64,000 bases of DNA from VAZQ01 sp963841705. Lineage in GTDB: Bacteria; Pseudomonadota; Alphaproteobacteria; Rhizobiales; Xanthobacteraceae. Positions 1-8,458 of the stretch are shown here, piece by piece. The position numbers and the translations under genes were made by a program. The notes below the pieces were generated by a model, which did no database searches, was not told the DNA's origin, and was given only the letters and a program-made list of their open reading frames with translations. How positions within the stretch are numbered: position 1 is the first letter of the stretch; each line of letters opens with the position of its first letter. The stretch spans positions 1-64,000 of the forward strand of contig CAWJDY010000019.1 in assembly GCA_963841705.1 (NCBI GenBank), read 5' to 3'.

Positions 1-166
1 ATAACCCCAAGCAGTAATGTGTGCCACCGCAGCGTAACCACTTTCAATCACTGCACGGACTGTGGTTATGGATTCCGGGCTCCGCTCGCACTCGGACGGC
101 GCGAATCGCCGATCCGAGCGCTCGCGGCCCCGGAATGACAGGCTAGAATAGTTTGTGACGCGCTAC
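1..166. repeat. Dispersed palindromic repeat A, copy 1 (5' end cut by window)
   Basis: This is the right-hand part of a roughly 200-250 bp intergenic element seen again near 33.6, 40.4 and 51.3 kb and in split form near 12.0/13.2 kb. It contains the arm GGTTATGGATTCCGGGCTC and ends with GCCCCGGAATGAC followed by AGTTTGTGACGCG. The left arm lies outside the window. No coding potential is apparent. Confidence 0.85.
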
Positions 167-222
167 GCTGATCCGCCCTACTTGCTATGCTCGCGGCCCC
201 GGAATGAGGGGATGGAGGTGAG

Positions 223-684
223 ATGGACGTCGTCAATCTCTTCATCAGCCCGGAAGGCCGCATCAATCGCACGACCTATTGGATCGGCTCGTTGAGCGTG
301 CTCGCAGTAGAGCTGGGGCTCAGGCTCGGGCTGGGCATCCCTTTTACCCCGATGCCGTCGGACCCGCTCCTGTTGCGCGCCCTGAGCTTCGTCATCGACC
401 TTGTCCTGCTTTATCCCGCCGCCATGGTGATGGTGAAACGCCTGCACGATATCAACCAATCGGGCTTCCTCGTGGGATGGCTGGTGGTGCCGAACGTGGT
501 GCTCATGATCACCAACCTCTTGGCGATGACCGGCGACCCCGACCGGATGGGGGTGCTGGAAACCATCTTTCTGCTCGGCACCAGCGTCATCGTGCTGACA
601 TTCCTGGTGGTGCTCGGATTTCGCCGCGGCAGCGACGGCAACAATCAGTACGGCCCGGATCCGCTCAAGCGCAAGGCGTCGTGA
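223..684 (+). CDS. DUF805 family membrane protein
   Basis: The 153-residue protein matches the DUF805 family of small inner-membrane proteins of unknown function. It begins with the family-type stretch in which a glycine-arginine pair precedes the first membrane helix (SPEGRINRTTYW, about residues 10-21). Hydrophobic segments follow at roughly 22-40, 50-68, 83-102 and 113-133. The family motif KRLHDIN lies at about 73-79, and the polar tail is NQYGPDPL. The length is normal for the family. The start has GGATGGAGGTGAG upstream, a good ribosome binding site. It stands alone between a dispersed repeat and a convergent gene. The family is clear from the motif; no specific role can be inferred from the context. 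Confidence 0.85.
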   Translation: MDVVNLFISPEGRINRTTYWIGSLSVLAVELGLRLGLGIPFTPMPSDPLLLRALSFVIDLVLLYPAAMVMVKRLHDINQSGFLVGWLVVPNVVLMITNLLAMTGDPDRMGVLETIFLLGTSVIVLTFLVVLGFRRGSDGNNQYGPDPLKRKAS

Positions 685-704
685 CGCGTAGTTCGTAGTT
701 ATCT

Positions 705-2088
705 CTAATACTGATCGAGGTCCTTGCGCACGCGCTCGAGCACATCAAGCGGCGGAGACGCAAGCTCTGAGCGGCTGCCAGCGTCGCCATCGCCGGGACG
801 CGTAGTTGCGACCATGCCGATCTTGGTGACGGTCGCACTCTCGTGCACGGGATCGCAGCGGTCCGCCTTGACGCCGGGCAGCACGATCAGGTCCTCGTGG
901 CCGCGGAAGCGCGCCGCCAGCGACCATTTCCACCTGCGTCCAATCCTCGGGGTCAATGTCCGCTTCGACCGCGATCACGAGCTTGAGCAGATTGACCTGT
1001 CCCATCGCAAGGAGAATCGCGCGCTTGCCTTCCCCAAGCGCCGGTCGGTGCATGCTGATGATCGCATGCAGCCGTCCCATGCCTCCATCGGTGACGAGGA
1101 CGCCGCGCACGCACGGGATAACCCGCTGGAGCGCATGGCTGAGCACGGCCTCGATCGCCACGGCGCCGAGGAGGCAATGCTCCGGGGCAAACCCGGGAAG
1201 GATCGCCTGATACACTGCGTCGGCACGATGGGTCACGCAGCCGATGTCGACTGCGAGGCCGGGACCATAGGACACATAAAACCCGGGGAATTCCGAAACC
1301 GGCCCCTCCTCGATCAGCTCGTCGGGCCGCAGCTCGCCCTCGAGCACGATCTCCGCCTCGGCCGGCACTTCAACATCGACCGTCCGGCACCTGGTCAGCC
1401 GCAGCGGCTCGCGCAGCAGCGCGCCGGCGATGGCCAGCTCGTCCTCGCCGAGATCCAGATACATCTGCGAGGCCAGCAGCACCGCCGCGTGATTGCCGAT
1501 GGCGACCGCAACTTCGATCCGACGGCCAAGCGCCTTTGCCTTCTGCGCCAGCCGGTAGAGATGATGATTATGCGCGATCCCGGCCATCAGGCGCGCGTCG
1601 CCTTCGAGGCGCAGGCGCGCAATAGAGACGTTGCGCGCTCCGGTTTCGGGATCTTTGGCAACGATCACGCCGGCGCTGATATAGGGGCCGGCCTCGCGCT
1701 CGAACCAGGTCGGCACCGGAAGAAGCTTGGCAAGGTCGATATCGCGGCGATGCTCGACGGCTTGCATCGGTGCCTGTGGCGCTACCGCCGGCGCGATCGG
1801 GGTGCGCAAAGCGGCGACGCAAAAACCGTGGAGCTCGGTGCGGGCAACGCCCAGCGCCTGCGCGATGCGCTCGCGCGAATTCAGCAGATTGCCTACGACC
1901 GCAATAGCGTGGCCACGCACATGCTCGAACAGCTGTGCCGGGCCATCCTTGCGCAGGGAGAGGACCGAAGCGAGCTCGAAGCGAGGATCGACGGAGCGCT
2001 TCACCCGGCGCAGCTCTCCGCAGGCTTCGAGCTTCGCCAGAAGGGCGCGCATGCCTTGATCGCTCACGGCGGCGCAATCTCGATCCAT
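705..2088 (-). pseudogene. UbiD-family decarboxylase, single-base frameshift near the C-terminus
   Basis: The frame from 2088 to about 930 encodes a UbiD-like (de)carboxylase, an enzyme class that uses prenylated FMN. Recognisable pieces are VAIGNHAAVLLASQ, VPAEAEIVLEGEL and SEFPGFYVSYGP, then the C-terminal motif DIDPEDWTQVE. At 927-929 the plus strand has CCATTTCC. Removing one T restores reading as VEW then SLAARFRGHEDLIVLPG, which runs on to the stop at 705. The extra base therefore scrambles about 75 C-terminal residues. The ATG at 2088 follows GAGCGGGAGCGGC, a plausible ribosome binding site. It is the last gene of the minus-strand Liv/DUF917/urocanase-like operon, after a repeat-filled gap. 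It could be a real mutation or a base-calling error; if the latter, this is an intact enzyme of about 460 residues. Confidence 0.8.
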
Positions 2089-2138
2089 GCCGCTCCCGCT
2101 CACTGTGACGCGTTCCGGTGAGGTGTACCCAGAACGGG

Positions 2139-2284
2139 CAGCAGACTCTGCCTGCTCCCTCCCCCCTTGTGGGGGAGGGTTGGGGAGGGGGGTGGCGCGT
2201 TTTGCACGTTTGACGGCGATGTCTCACGACCCCCACCCCCAACCCCTCCCCACAAGGGGGAGGGGAGCACACCGCGTTTGCTGC
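2139..2284. repeat. Large G/C-rich inverted repeat
   Basis: Two arms near 2139-2194 and 2230-2284 are close reverse complements. Their core is CCCCTTGTGGGGGAGGG on one side and the matching ACAAGGGGGAGGGGAGCA on the other, with a loop of about 35 bp. It lies between the urocanase-like gene and the UbiD-like gene. It would form a very stable hairpin that may attenuate transcription into the UbiD gene, and it resembles dispersed repeats of related genomes. Confidence 0.75.
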
Positions 2285-2313
2285 ACCCGCGAGTCAATAT
2301 CACCGCAACATGC

Positions 2314-3963
2314 TCACTGAGACGGCAGCCGCAGGTAACCGATATTGCCGCGCGCGATCTCGTCGAAGGATTCGGCGTATCCCGCATCGGCGTAGCGCAT
2401 CACCCCGGTCGAGGTGTCGTTGGTCAGTGTAAGCCGCAGCCGCTCCTCGGCGGCATCGGAACCATCGGCAATGAGCGTTACCCCAGCGCTGGTCATGTAG
2501 CCGGCATAGCCTCCGCCGCCGGAATGAATGGCAACAAGATCGGCCTGCGAGGCACAATTCACCAGGGCGTTGAGCAGCGGCCAGTCCGCTATCGCATCCG
2601 AGCCGTCGCGCATGTTCTCGGTCATGATGTTGGGGTGCGCCATGGCGCCGGCATCGAGGTGGTCGCGGGTGAATGCGATCGGGCCGGAGAGCCCCTCCTC
2701 GCGCACCATGCGGTTAACTTCGAGGCCGAGCTCGGTGCGCTCCCCATGCCCGAGCCAGGCGATGCGGGCAGGCAGGCCCTGGAACGGGATCCGCTCGCGC
2801 GCAAGCTTCACCCAATTGGAAACAATATGGTTCGTGCCCAACCGCTGCAGCAGCAGGTCGTCAATCTTGCGAATGTCGTCGGGATCGCCGGAGAGCGCGA
2901 TCCAGCGGAAGGGGCCGATCGCACGCGCAAACAGCGGCCGCAGAAACGCCTCGGTGAAGATCGGGATGTCGAAGGCGTTCTCCACGCCCCCCGCCTTGGC
3001 CTGGGTGCGGATCAGATTGCCGTTGTCGAACACGACCGCGCCGGACTTCTGAAAGGCCAGCATCGCACCCACATGCTTGACGATGGAGCGCGTGGATGCC
3101 GTCATCAGCCGCTGCGGGTCGCTCTCGCGCAGCGCGCGGACCTGATCGAGCGAGAGACCGGCGGGCACGTATCCATAAACCAGATCGTGCGCGGAGGTTT
3201 GATCGGTGACGATGTCGGGCACGATGCCGCGGGCCACGATCTCGGGGTTGACCTCGGCGGCATTGCCGCAGAGACCTACCGACAGCGCGCGCCGATCGGC
3301 CCGCGCCGCATCGATCATGGCGAGTGCGGCGTCAAGCGTCTGCGCTTGGGTGTCGAGATAACCGATCTCGATCCGCTTGGCGATGCGGGCAGGATCGACC
3401 TCGATGCACAGGATAGCGGCTTTGGCCATGGTGCCGGCAAGGGGCTGCGCGCCACCCATTCCGCCGAGTCCGGCGGTGAGCACGAACCGGCCCGCGAGAT
3501 CGCCGCCGAAATGGCGCTCGGCGATGCGCATGAAGATCTCGTAGGTGCCCTGAATGACGCCCTGGGAGCCGATGTATTGCCAGTCGCCGGCGGTGAGACC
3601 GCCCCAGCAGATCAGATTCCTTTTCTCCAGCTCGTAGAAGGTCTCGGCGTTCGCCCACTTACCGACGAGGTTGCAATTGGCCATCAGCACCAACGGCGCC
3701 TTGGCGTGGGTGCGGATGACGCCGATCGGCTTGCCCGATTGCACGATGAGGGTCTCCCCCTCGTTCATCGTCTTGAGCGTTGCGACGATGGCATCGTGCG
3801 AGGGCCAGTCGCGCGCGGCGCGGCCGAGCGCGGCATAGACGACGAGGTTGTCCGGGTCCTCTCCCACAGCGAGCACGTTCTCCAGAAGCCGCAACAGCCC
3901 TTCCTGCCGCCAGCCCTTGCAGCGCAGGCTAGAACCCGAAGTGACGGAGAACGAACGCTTCAT
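2314..3963 (-). CDS. Urocanate hydratase homologue, possibly (S-methyl)thiourocanate hydratase
   Basis: The 549-residue protein has the length and body of urocanase (NAD-dependent addition of water to the imidazole propenoate). It carries the dinucleotide-binding run GLGGMGGAQPLAG, TDQTSAHD, the signature FQGLPARIAW and GGGGYAGYMTSAGV near the C-terminus. Several positions that I recall as conserved in histidine-utilising HutU are changed. The active-site Cys in FQGLPARICW is Ala here, and the YGQMTAGS segment reads WGGLTAGD. The start overlaps the stop of the DUF917 gene (ATGA, 3960-3963), so the two are translationally coupled. There is no hutH, hutI or hutG nearby. Known pathways pair urocanase paralogues with thiohydantoin desulfurases in ergothioneine breakdown, so a thiourocanate-type substrate is the preferred inference. 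Membership of the family is certain; the substrate is not. Confidence 0.85.
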   Translation of the reverse strand: MKRSFSVTSGSSLRCKGWRQEGLLRLLENVLAVGEDPDNLVVYAALGRAARDWPSHDAIVATLKTMNEGETLIVQSGKPIGVIRTHAKAPLVLMANCNLVGKWANAETFYELEKRNLICWGGLTAGDWQYIGSQGVIQGTYEIFMRIAERHFGGDLAGRFVLTAGLGGMGGAQPLAGTMAKAAILCIEVDPARIAKRIEIGYLDTQAQTLDAALAMIDAARADRRALSVGLCGNAAEVNPEIVARGIVPDIVTDQTSAHDLVYGYVPAGLSLDQVRALRESDPQRLMTASTRSIVKHVGAMLAFQKSGAVVFDNGNLIRTQAKAGGVENAFDIPIFTEAFLRPLFARAIGPFRWIALSGDPDDIRKIDDLLLQRLGTNHIVSNWVKLARERIPFQGLPARIAWLGHGERTELGLEVNRMVREEGLSGPIAFTRDHLDAGAMAHPNIMTENMRDGSDAIADWPLLNALVNCASQADLVAIHSGGGGYAGYMTSAGVTLIADGSDAAEERLRLTLTNDTSTGVMRYADAGYAESFDEIARGNIGYLRLPSQ

Positions 3964-5063
3964 CGCTTCGCTCCCCGACCCAAGGCATAGTCGCTGAGAT
4001 TGATGCCCAGCGCCTTCTCGCACACCGGGTACACCGAAGGGTCGGTGACGCTGGAGGAAAGCGGGATCACGTCCTTGGGAATGCGCAGCACCAAGAGCTC
4101 CATGCCCTCCCCGATCTCGCCGACGCTTGCAGGCACCCCGTCCCGGTCGAGCGTGGCGATCACATCGGGATAGCTGGCGAGGCGCTTACCTGCGGCGTCC
4201 TCGACCGCCATATACTCGTTCATCACGTGCAGCACGAGCTCGCCTGCTCCCGCCCCGACGCGCAGCGTGCCGATGTCGAAAGCTTCGCCGGTATATTGCA
4301 CCGCCTTGCGCGTGACCTTGCCCTGGCCGATGACGGCGCCCTTCATCTCCTTGCAGATCGCATCGATCACCGCAGCGCCGCCCTTCTTCTCCGCGGCGAT
4401 GATCGCCTCTCCCAATGCAAGCGCGATCGAGATACCGCCCAGCGCAGCGTGAGCCTTGACATAGGAGGCGCGGACCGGATTGCGGCACGAGGCAATGAAG
4501 CCGCCCGACATGTCGGCGGCGCGTCGCAGGATGGGAGAGATCCGCGCGGTCGCTCCGCGCACCACGAGCTCGATATAGGCATCGTTGGCGCGGTTGCCTC
4601 CCACGGCGGATTGGATCATCGGCTCGGGCGAGTTGGCGAGCCCAATCGAGCCCATGTCGCCGGTGGGGTGCGCGCGCAGGTCGCCGACTGCATCGACCAC
4701 CTTGGCGCCGAGCACCGCGCCAGGCAGCCAGCCGTTGAGCGTGCTCGACTTGCCGTTCTGTCCGATCATCAAACCATGGATCGGGGCACCAAGCTCGCGT
4801 TGCGCAAGCTCCACCGCCTTGATGTAATCGACTCCGAGCATCTGCCACTGCGTCGTACCCGCAGGCGCGCCGATCGCCGCGGCAGTCGCGATCCAGGCGT
4901 CGTCGGGAATCTCGTCCGCGCTCACGAGCTCCGGCTCGCCGGCGTTGACCGCGGCCGTGCCCAGCATGCGTCCGTGATCTGCCCAGCCGCCTCCGCCCGC
5001 CGCAAACACCGCGCCGCCCTTCACCGCCGCTGCAACATCGCGCTCCCTCAGAATGCGTCGCAT
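3960..5063 (-). CDS. DUF917 / S-methyl-thiohydantoin desulfurase-family protein
   Basis: The 367-residue protein belongs to the DUF917 family, whose domain is now named after S-methyl-thiohydantoin desulfurase. Family features visible here are the N-terminal glycine cluster (AVFAAGGGGW, about residues 17-26), the segment HPTGDMGSIGLA, and a C-terminal half rich in beta-strand-like sequence ending in NLSDYALGRG. The chosen ATG gives MRRILRERDVAAAVKGG, the usual beginning. An upstream in-frame extension is possible but falls in poorly conserved sequence. It lies between livF and the urocanase-like gene and overlaps the latter by four bases. The likely role is removal of the (methyl)sulfur from a thiohydantoin propionate made by the neighbouring hydratase; this is inferred from family and pairing. 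Other DUF917 proteins act in hydantoin or amino acid metabolism. Confidence 0.82.
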   Translation of the reverse strand: MRRILRERDVAAAVKGGAVFAAGGGGWADHGRMLGTAAVNAGEPELVSADEIPDDAWIATAAAIGAPAGTTQWQMLGVDYIKAVELAQRELGAPIHGLMIGQNGKSSTLNGWLPGAVLGAKVVDAVGDLRAHPTGDMGSIGLANSPEPMIQSAVGGNRANDAYIELVVRGATARISPILRRAADMSGGFIASCRNPVRASYVKAHAALGGISIALALGEAIIAAEKKGGAAVIDAICKEMKGAVIGQGKVTRKAVQYTGEAFDIGTLRVGAGAGELVLHVMNEYMAVEDAAGKRLASYPDVIATLDRDGVPASVGEIGEGMELLVLRIPKDVIPLSSSVTDPSVYPVCEKALGINLSDYALGRGAKR

Positions 5064-5127
5064 CCCGTCGTCTCTGCTCAATTCATCCCTGCTCCTGCGC
5101 GTGTGCGTCTGTAAGCTATCGCATATG

Positions 5128-5282
5128 GCTGTCATCCCGGCCAAGCGAGCCCGGCTATGCCGGGCTCGCGCGAGCCGGGATCCAGTAAACGAGGGGCACT
5201 GTGAAATCCACGAACCACGCCGTTTACTTGATTCCGGCTCTCGCTCGCCGGGCGAGGCCCGGCTCGCTCGGCCGGAATGACG
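5128..5282. repeat. Dispersed palindromic repeat B, copy 1
   Basis: The element starts with GTCATCCCGGCCAAGCGAGC and ends with the inverted form ending in GGCCGGAATGAC. Inside is a small hairpin (AGCCCGGCTATGCCGGGCT) and a pair of oppositely oriented CAGTAA/TTTACTTGATTCC stretches. Related copies lie near 11.96 and 41.1 kb. It fills the gap between livF and the DUF917 gene. Confidence 0.8.
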
Positions 5283-5284
5283 CC

Positions 5285-5989
5285 CTATTGAGTCCCAAAG
5301 TAGCGCTCGAACAGCTGCGGATCTGCGCGCGCCGCGGCTGCGGGCCCGAAGAACACCGCCGAGCCCGAGGCAAGAATGCAGACGGCATCTGCAAACTCGA
5401 GGGCGCGCGTCGTATTCTGCTCCACCAGGACGATGGTCAAGCCATCGCGGCGTAAGCGCTCGATCACCTCGAAGCAGAGGTCCACGACCTTCGGCATCAA
5501 GCCAAGGGAAAGCTCATCGATCAACAGCAGCCTCGGCTCTGCCATGAGCGCACGGCCCATGGCGAGCATCTGCTGCTCGCCGCCCGAGAGCAATCCCGCC
5601 GCTTGCCTTCGCCGCTCGCCGAGCCGCGGAAACGCCTCGTACACCCGCTCGCGATTGATCTTGTCCCGCGCCATGCTGCGGCAGTAGCCCCCGACAGTAA
5701 GATTCTCCTCGACCGTCAGATCCGGGAACAGCCTGCGCCCTTCCGGGACCAGCGCGATGCCGAGCGGCGCGCGCGCCACAGGCCGAGCGTAGGTGATGTC
5801 ACGGCCCGCAAACAGGATGCGACCCTGGTGAACCGTAGTGTGGCCCATGATGGCCATGATGGTGGATGTCTTGCCGGCACCGTTGGGGCCGATGAGCGCC
5901 AGCATTGATCCAACCTCGACATCGATGCTGAGATTCTCGACGGCGCGGATCGCGCCATAGCCGCAGCTCAGATTTTCAAGCTGCAGCAT
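5285..5989 (-). CDS. livF: Branched-chain-amino-acid-type ABC importer ATPase, LivF-like
   Basis: This 234-residue ATPase is the LivF-type half of a HAAT-family importer. Walker A is GPNGAGKT (residues 34-41), the signature is LSGGEQQ (about 130-136) and Walker B is LLLIDE, followed by the H-loop equivalent VEQN typical of LivF. The ATG at 5989 is preceded by GGGGGAGGCAC, a strong ribosome binding site, and lies 14 bases inside the end of livG, so the upstream extension is not used. It is the last transport gene before the DUF917 and urocanase-like genes. The whole operon order suggests that the importer feeds those enzymes. The real ligand is unknown; Liv-type importers carry many amides, aromatic acids and amino acids. 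Confidence 0.93.
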   Translation of the reverse strand: MLQLENLSCGYGAIRAVENLSIDVEVGSMLALIGPNGAGKTSTIMAIMGHTTVHQGRILFAGRDITYARPVARAPLGIALVPEGRRLFPDLTVEENLTVGGYCRSMARDKINRERVYEAFPRLGERRRQAAGLLSGGEQQMLAMGRALMAEPRLLLIDELSLGLMPKVVDLCFEVIERLRRDGLTIVLVEQNTTRALEFADAVCILASGSAVFFGPAAAARADPQLFERYFGTQ

Positions 5990-6740
5990 GTGCCTCCCCC
6001 TTGCCGAGATAGGCCTCGCGCACGCGCGCTTCGGCCATGACCTCGCGCGGCGCCCCGTCTGCAATGATCCTTCCCTGGTCGAGCACGATCAGCCGGCGGC
6101 TCACCCGCAGGACCTCGGTGAGGTTGTGCTCGATCAGCACGGTGGTGATGCCGCCTGCATTGATCGCGGAGATGACGTCGGCCTGCTGCGATGCTTCGCT
6201 CTGATTGAGCCCCGCCAGCGGCTCATCGAGCAGGAGGAGGACCGGCTCGACCGCGAGCGCCCGCGCCAGCTCCAGGCGCTTGAGCTGACCGAGCGGCAGG
6301 GCGCCCACAGCTTTGTGCTCCACGCCCGCAAGCCCGACGGCGGCAAGAATAGCGCGTGCCCGTGCTTCCTCGGCTTCACGGCGATAGCGCACCAGGGCGA
6401 CAAAAGGGTGCGCGGTCAGCCGATGCCCGGCGGCAAGCGCCACGTTGTCCAATACGCTCATGGAACGGAACGGCCGCACGATCTGGTGGGTGATAGCCAA
6501 GCCCTTGCGCACGCGCCGCTCGGTCGCAAAGTGGGTGACATCCGTTCCTGAGAGATTGATCCGACCGGAGTCCGGCGCCAGGGCGCCGGCAATGATCTTG
6601 AGCAGCGTGGTCTTGCCCGCCCCGTTCGGACCGATCAGCCCGACCATCTCGCCGCGAGCGATGCTGCAGCTTACTCCGGCAACGGCCTGCACACCGCCGA
6701 ACTTGATGGCCACTGCCTCGATCTCCAGCGCCGCTGTCAT
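5976..6740 (-). CDS. livG: Branched-chain-amino-acid-type ABC importer ATPase, LivG-like
   Basis: The 254-residue protein has Walker A GPNGAGKT at residues 37-44, and LVRYRREAEEARARA in the helical region. The signature region is degenerate (LPLGQLKRLELARAL), as is common in LivG proteins, and Walker B is LLLLDEPLAGLN. Its ATG overlaps the livM stop (ATGA at 6737-6740), and its end overlaps the livF start. The tight overlaps indicate one transcript and coupled translation. It should form the ATPase heterodimer with LivF on the cytoplasmic face of LivH-LivM. Confidence 0.93.
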   Translation of the reverse strand: MTAALEIEAVAIKFGGVQAVAGVSCSIARGEMVGLIGPNGAGKTTLLKIIAGALAPDSGRINLSGTDVTHFATERRVRKGLAITHQIVRPFRSMSVLDNVALAAGHRLTAHPFVALVRYRREAEEARARAILAAVGLAGVEHKAVGALPLGQLKRLELARALAVEPVLLLLDEPLAGLNQSEASQQADVISAINAGGITTVLIEHNLTEVLRVSRRLIVLDQGRIIADGAPREVMAEARVREAYLGKGEAHAAA

Positions 6741-7585
6741 GATTTGCGCAGCCTGAGAGCCAACGCTTGGGCAAATCCTGCAAGTCCTCCCGGCGCAAAG
6801 CGCATGACCAGGACAAGCAGGCCGCCGAAGATCAAAAGCCGATACTCGTTGATGAAACGGAAGATTTCGGGGAGCAGCGTGAGCAGGATCGCCGCCGCGA
6901 CCACGCCCAGGGTCGACCCGGTGCCGCCGATCACGACCATCGCCATGAGCGCGACGGAGACGATGAAGCCGAAGGAATCGGGCACGATGAACTGGGTGAA
7001 ATAAGCGTAGAGCCCGCCTGCGAGCCCGGCGATGGCAGTGCCCAGGGTGAACGCCACCAGCTTATAACGGGACACCGGAATGGCGATTGTGCGGGCGGTC
7101 TCCTCGTCGTCTCCAACGGCGCGAAAGGCAAAGCCCATCCAGCTGCGATCGAGGTAGAGGCTCGCTACCACCGTGACGAGGGCGCACGCGATGATGAGGA
7201 GCGTGTTGCCTTCGCTGCCGAGCCCTGAGGCCGGAATCCGGCTGATGCCCATTTCCGCGCCGAGCCACGGCTGCTTGCGCACAAAGCCGACAAACAAAAA
7301 GCTCACGCCGATGGTGGTCACTGCCAGGAAGTCCGCGCGCAGGCGCAGCGCGGCAAAGCCGACGACAAGCCCGAGCAGCCCGGCAACGATGATGCCGGCA
7401 GCGAGCGCAAGCGGCAGCGGGGCGCCGGCTGCCGCAAAAAAGGCGGCGCCATAGGCGCCCGCCCCGTAGAACGCCGCATGCCCCAGGCTGAACTGACCGC
7501 AGAACCCGGTGATCATGTTGAGGCTCACCGCCAGCATGACGTTGATGCCCATGATCGCGAGCACGCTGGTGGCATACGCGCTCAT
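6737..7585 (-). CDS. livM: ABC importer permease, LivM-like
   Basis: The 282-residue integral membrane protein has the LivM signature region NMITGFCGQFSLGHAAFYGAG split across the first helices, and about eight hydrophobic segments. The cytoplasmic coupling motif is near SWMGFAFRAVGDDEETARTI (about residues 165-185), which contains the EAA-like contact site for the ATPase. It starts within the last four bases of livH (ATGA). The length is slightly short relative to LivM of enteric bacteria, which carry an N-terminal extension, but is usual for this alphaproteobacterial type. Confidence 0.93.
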   Translation of the reverse strand: MSAYATSVLAIMGINVMLAVSLNMITGFCGQFSLGHAAFYGAGAYGAAFFAAAGAPLPLALAAGIIVAGLLGLVVGFAALRLRADFLAVTTIGVSFLFVGFVRKQPWLGAEMGISRIPASGLGSEGNTLLIIACALVTVVASLYLDRSWMGFAFRAVGDDEETARTIAIPVSRYKLVAFTLGTAIAGLAGGLYAYFTQFIVPDSFGFIVSVALMAMVVIGGTGSTLGVVAAAILLTLLPEIFRFINEYRLLIFGGLLVLVMRFAPGGLAGFAQALALRLRKS

Positions 7586-8451
7586 GCCGCCTTGATCCCG
7601 GCAAGACCACGCGGACGGGCGATCAGGACCGCGATCAGGAACAAAAATGCGATGGCGTCCCGATCGAGAAAACGGCCCACGAAAATGGTGCCATAGGACT
7701 CCACCAGTCCCAACGCCAGGCTTGCGATCAGCGTACCGCGGAGACTGCCGAGCCCGCCGACGACGATGATGGCCAGGGCCTTGTAGCTGACGACGAAACC
7801 CATGGTCGGCTCGACAAAATTGTTGAGGAGCCCGATCAGCGCTCCGGCAAGGCCGGCCAGCGCCGAGCCGATCGCGAAGTTAAGATGACGCACCTTGATG
7901 GCATCGACGCCGAAGCTCTCCGCAATGCGTGGGTCCGACACGGTGGCACGCCAGCCGATGCCGATCCTGGTGCGGCTGGTAAACGAGGCGAGCAGCAGGA
8001 GGCAGACGGTTGCCGCAATGACGATCGCGATCTGCACCGTGTTGACGGTCAGCCCGAGGAATTCATGCAGCTGCGTCGGGTAGGGATTGCGGGCGAAGGT
8101 CAGCCCCTGCTCGCCGAAGGCGATGCGAAAACCGTCTTCCATGAAGACCAGCAATCCGATGGAGGCAATCATGGGGACGTAGGGAGGGTAGGAAAGCAGC
8201 GGCTCGTACAGGAAGCGATAGATGACGATGCCGAGAACGGCCGCCGCCGCCATCGCGGCGATCACGCCGAAGACGATGCCGCCCGTAGCGTTTGCTACGA
8301 TAACGGCGACGTACGCGCCGAAGGCGTAGACCGCGGCGTGGGCGATATGCAGGATGCGAAGGAGGCCGTAGACGAGCGTGAGGCCGACGGCCATCAACGC
8401 ATACATGCACCCAAAGACAAGCCCGTTGAACGCCAAGTCGACATAATACAA
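7582..8451 (-). CDS. livH: ABC importer permease, LivH-like
   Basis: This is the partner permease, with YALMAVGLTLVYGLLRILH near the N-terminus and the coupling segment IGWRATVSDPRIAESFGV. It ends with GLVESYGTIFVGRF and LIARPRGLAGIK, all typical of LivH. No ATG gives a normal N-terminus. The TTG at 8451 (following GAGTGAGAATGAG, giving MYYVDLAFNGLVFG) is the best start. A longer reading from an ATG at 8505 would overlap the binding-protein gene and add 18 non-family residues. It is immediately downstream of the binding protein, with a spacing of 7 bases from its stop. Confidence 0.9.
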   Translation of the reverse strand: MYYVDLAFNGLVFGCMYALMAVGLTLVYGLLRILHIAHAAVYAFGAYVAVIVANATGGIVFGVIAAMAAAAVLGIVIYRFLYEPLLSYPPYVPMIASIGLLVFMEDGFRIAFGEQGLTFARNPYPTQLHEFLGLTVNTVQIAIVIAATVCLLLLASFTSRTRIGIGWRATVSDPRIAESFGVDAIKVRHLNFAIGSALAGLAGALIGLLNNFVEPTMGFVVSYKALAIIVVGGLGSLRGTLIASLALGLVESYGTIFVGRFLDRDAIAFLFLIAVLIARPRGLAGIKAA

Positions 8452-8458
8452 CTCATTC

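Noticed and set aside
724..2121. A 465-residue plus-strand frame opposite the UbiD-like gene
   Set aside because: It is the antisense shadow of the decarboxylase; its composition is rich in Arg/His runs and matches no family.
2167..3990. A 607-residue plus-strand frame opposite the urocanase-like gene
   Set aside because: It is a mirror frame of a clearly conserved enzyme and starts within a repeat; there is no ribosome binding site.
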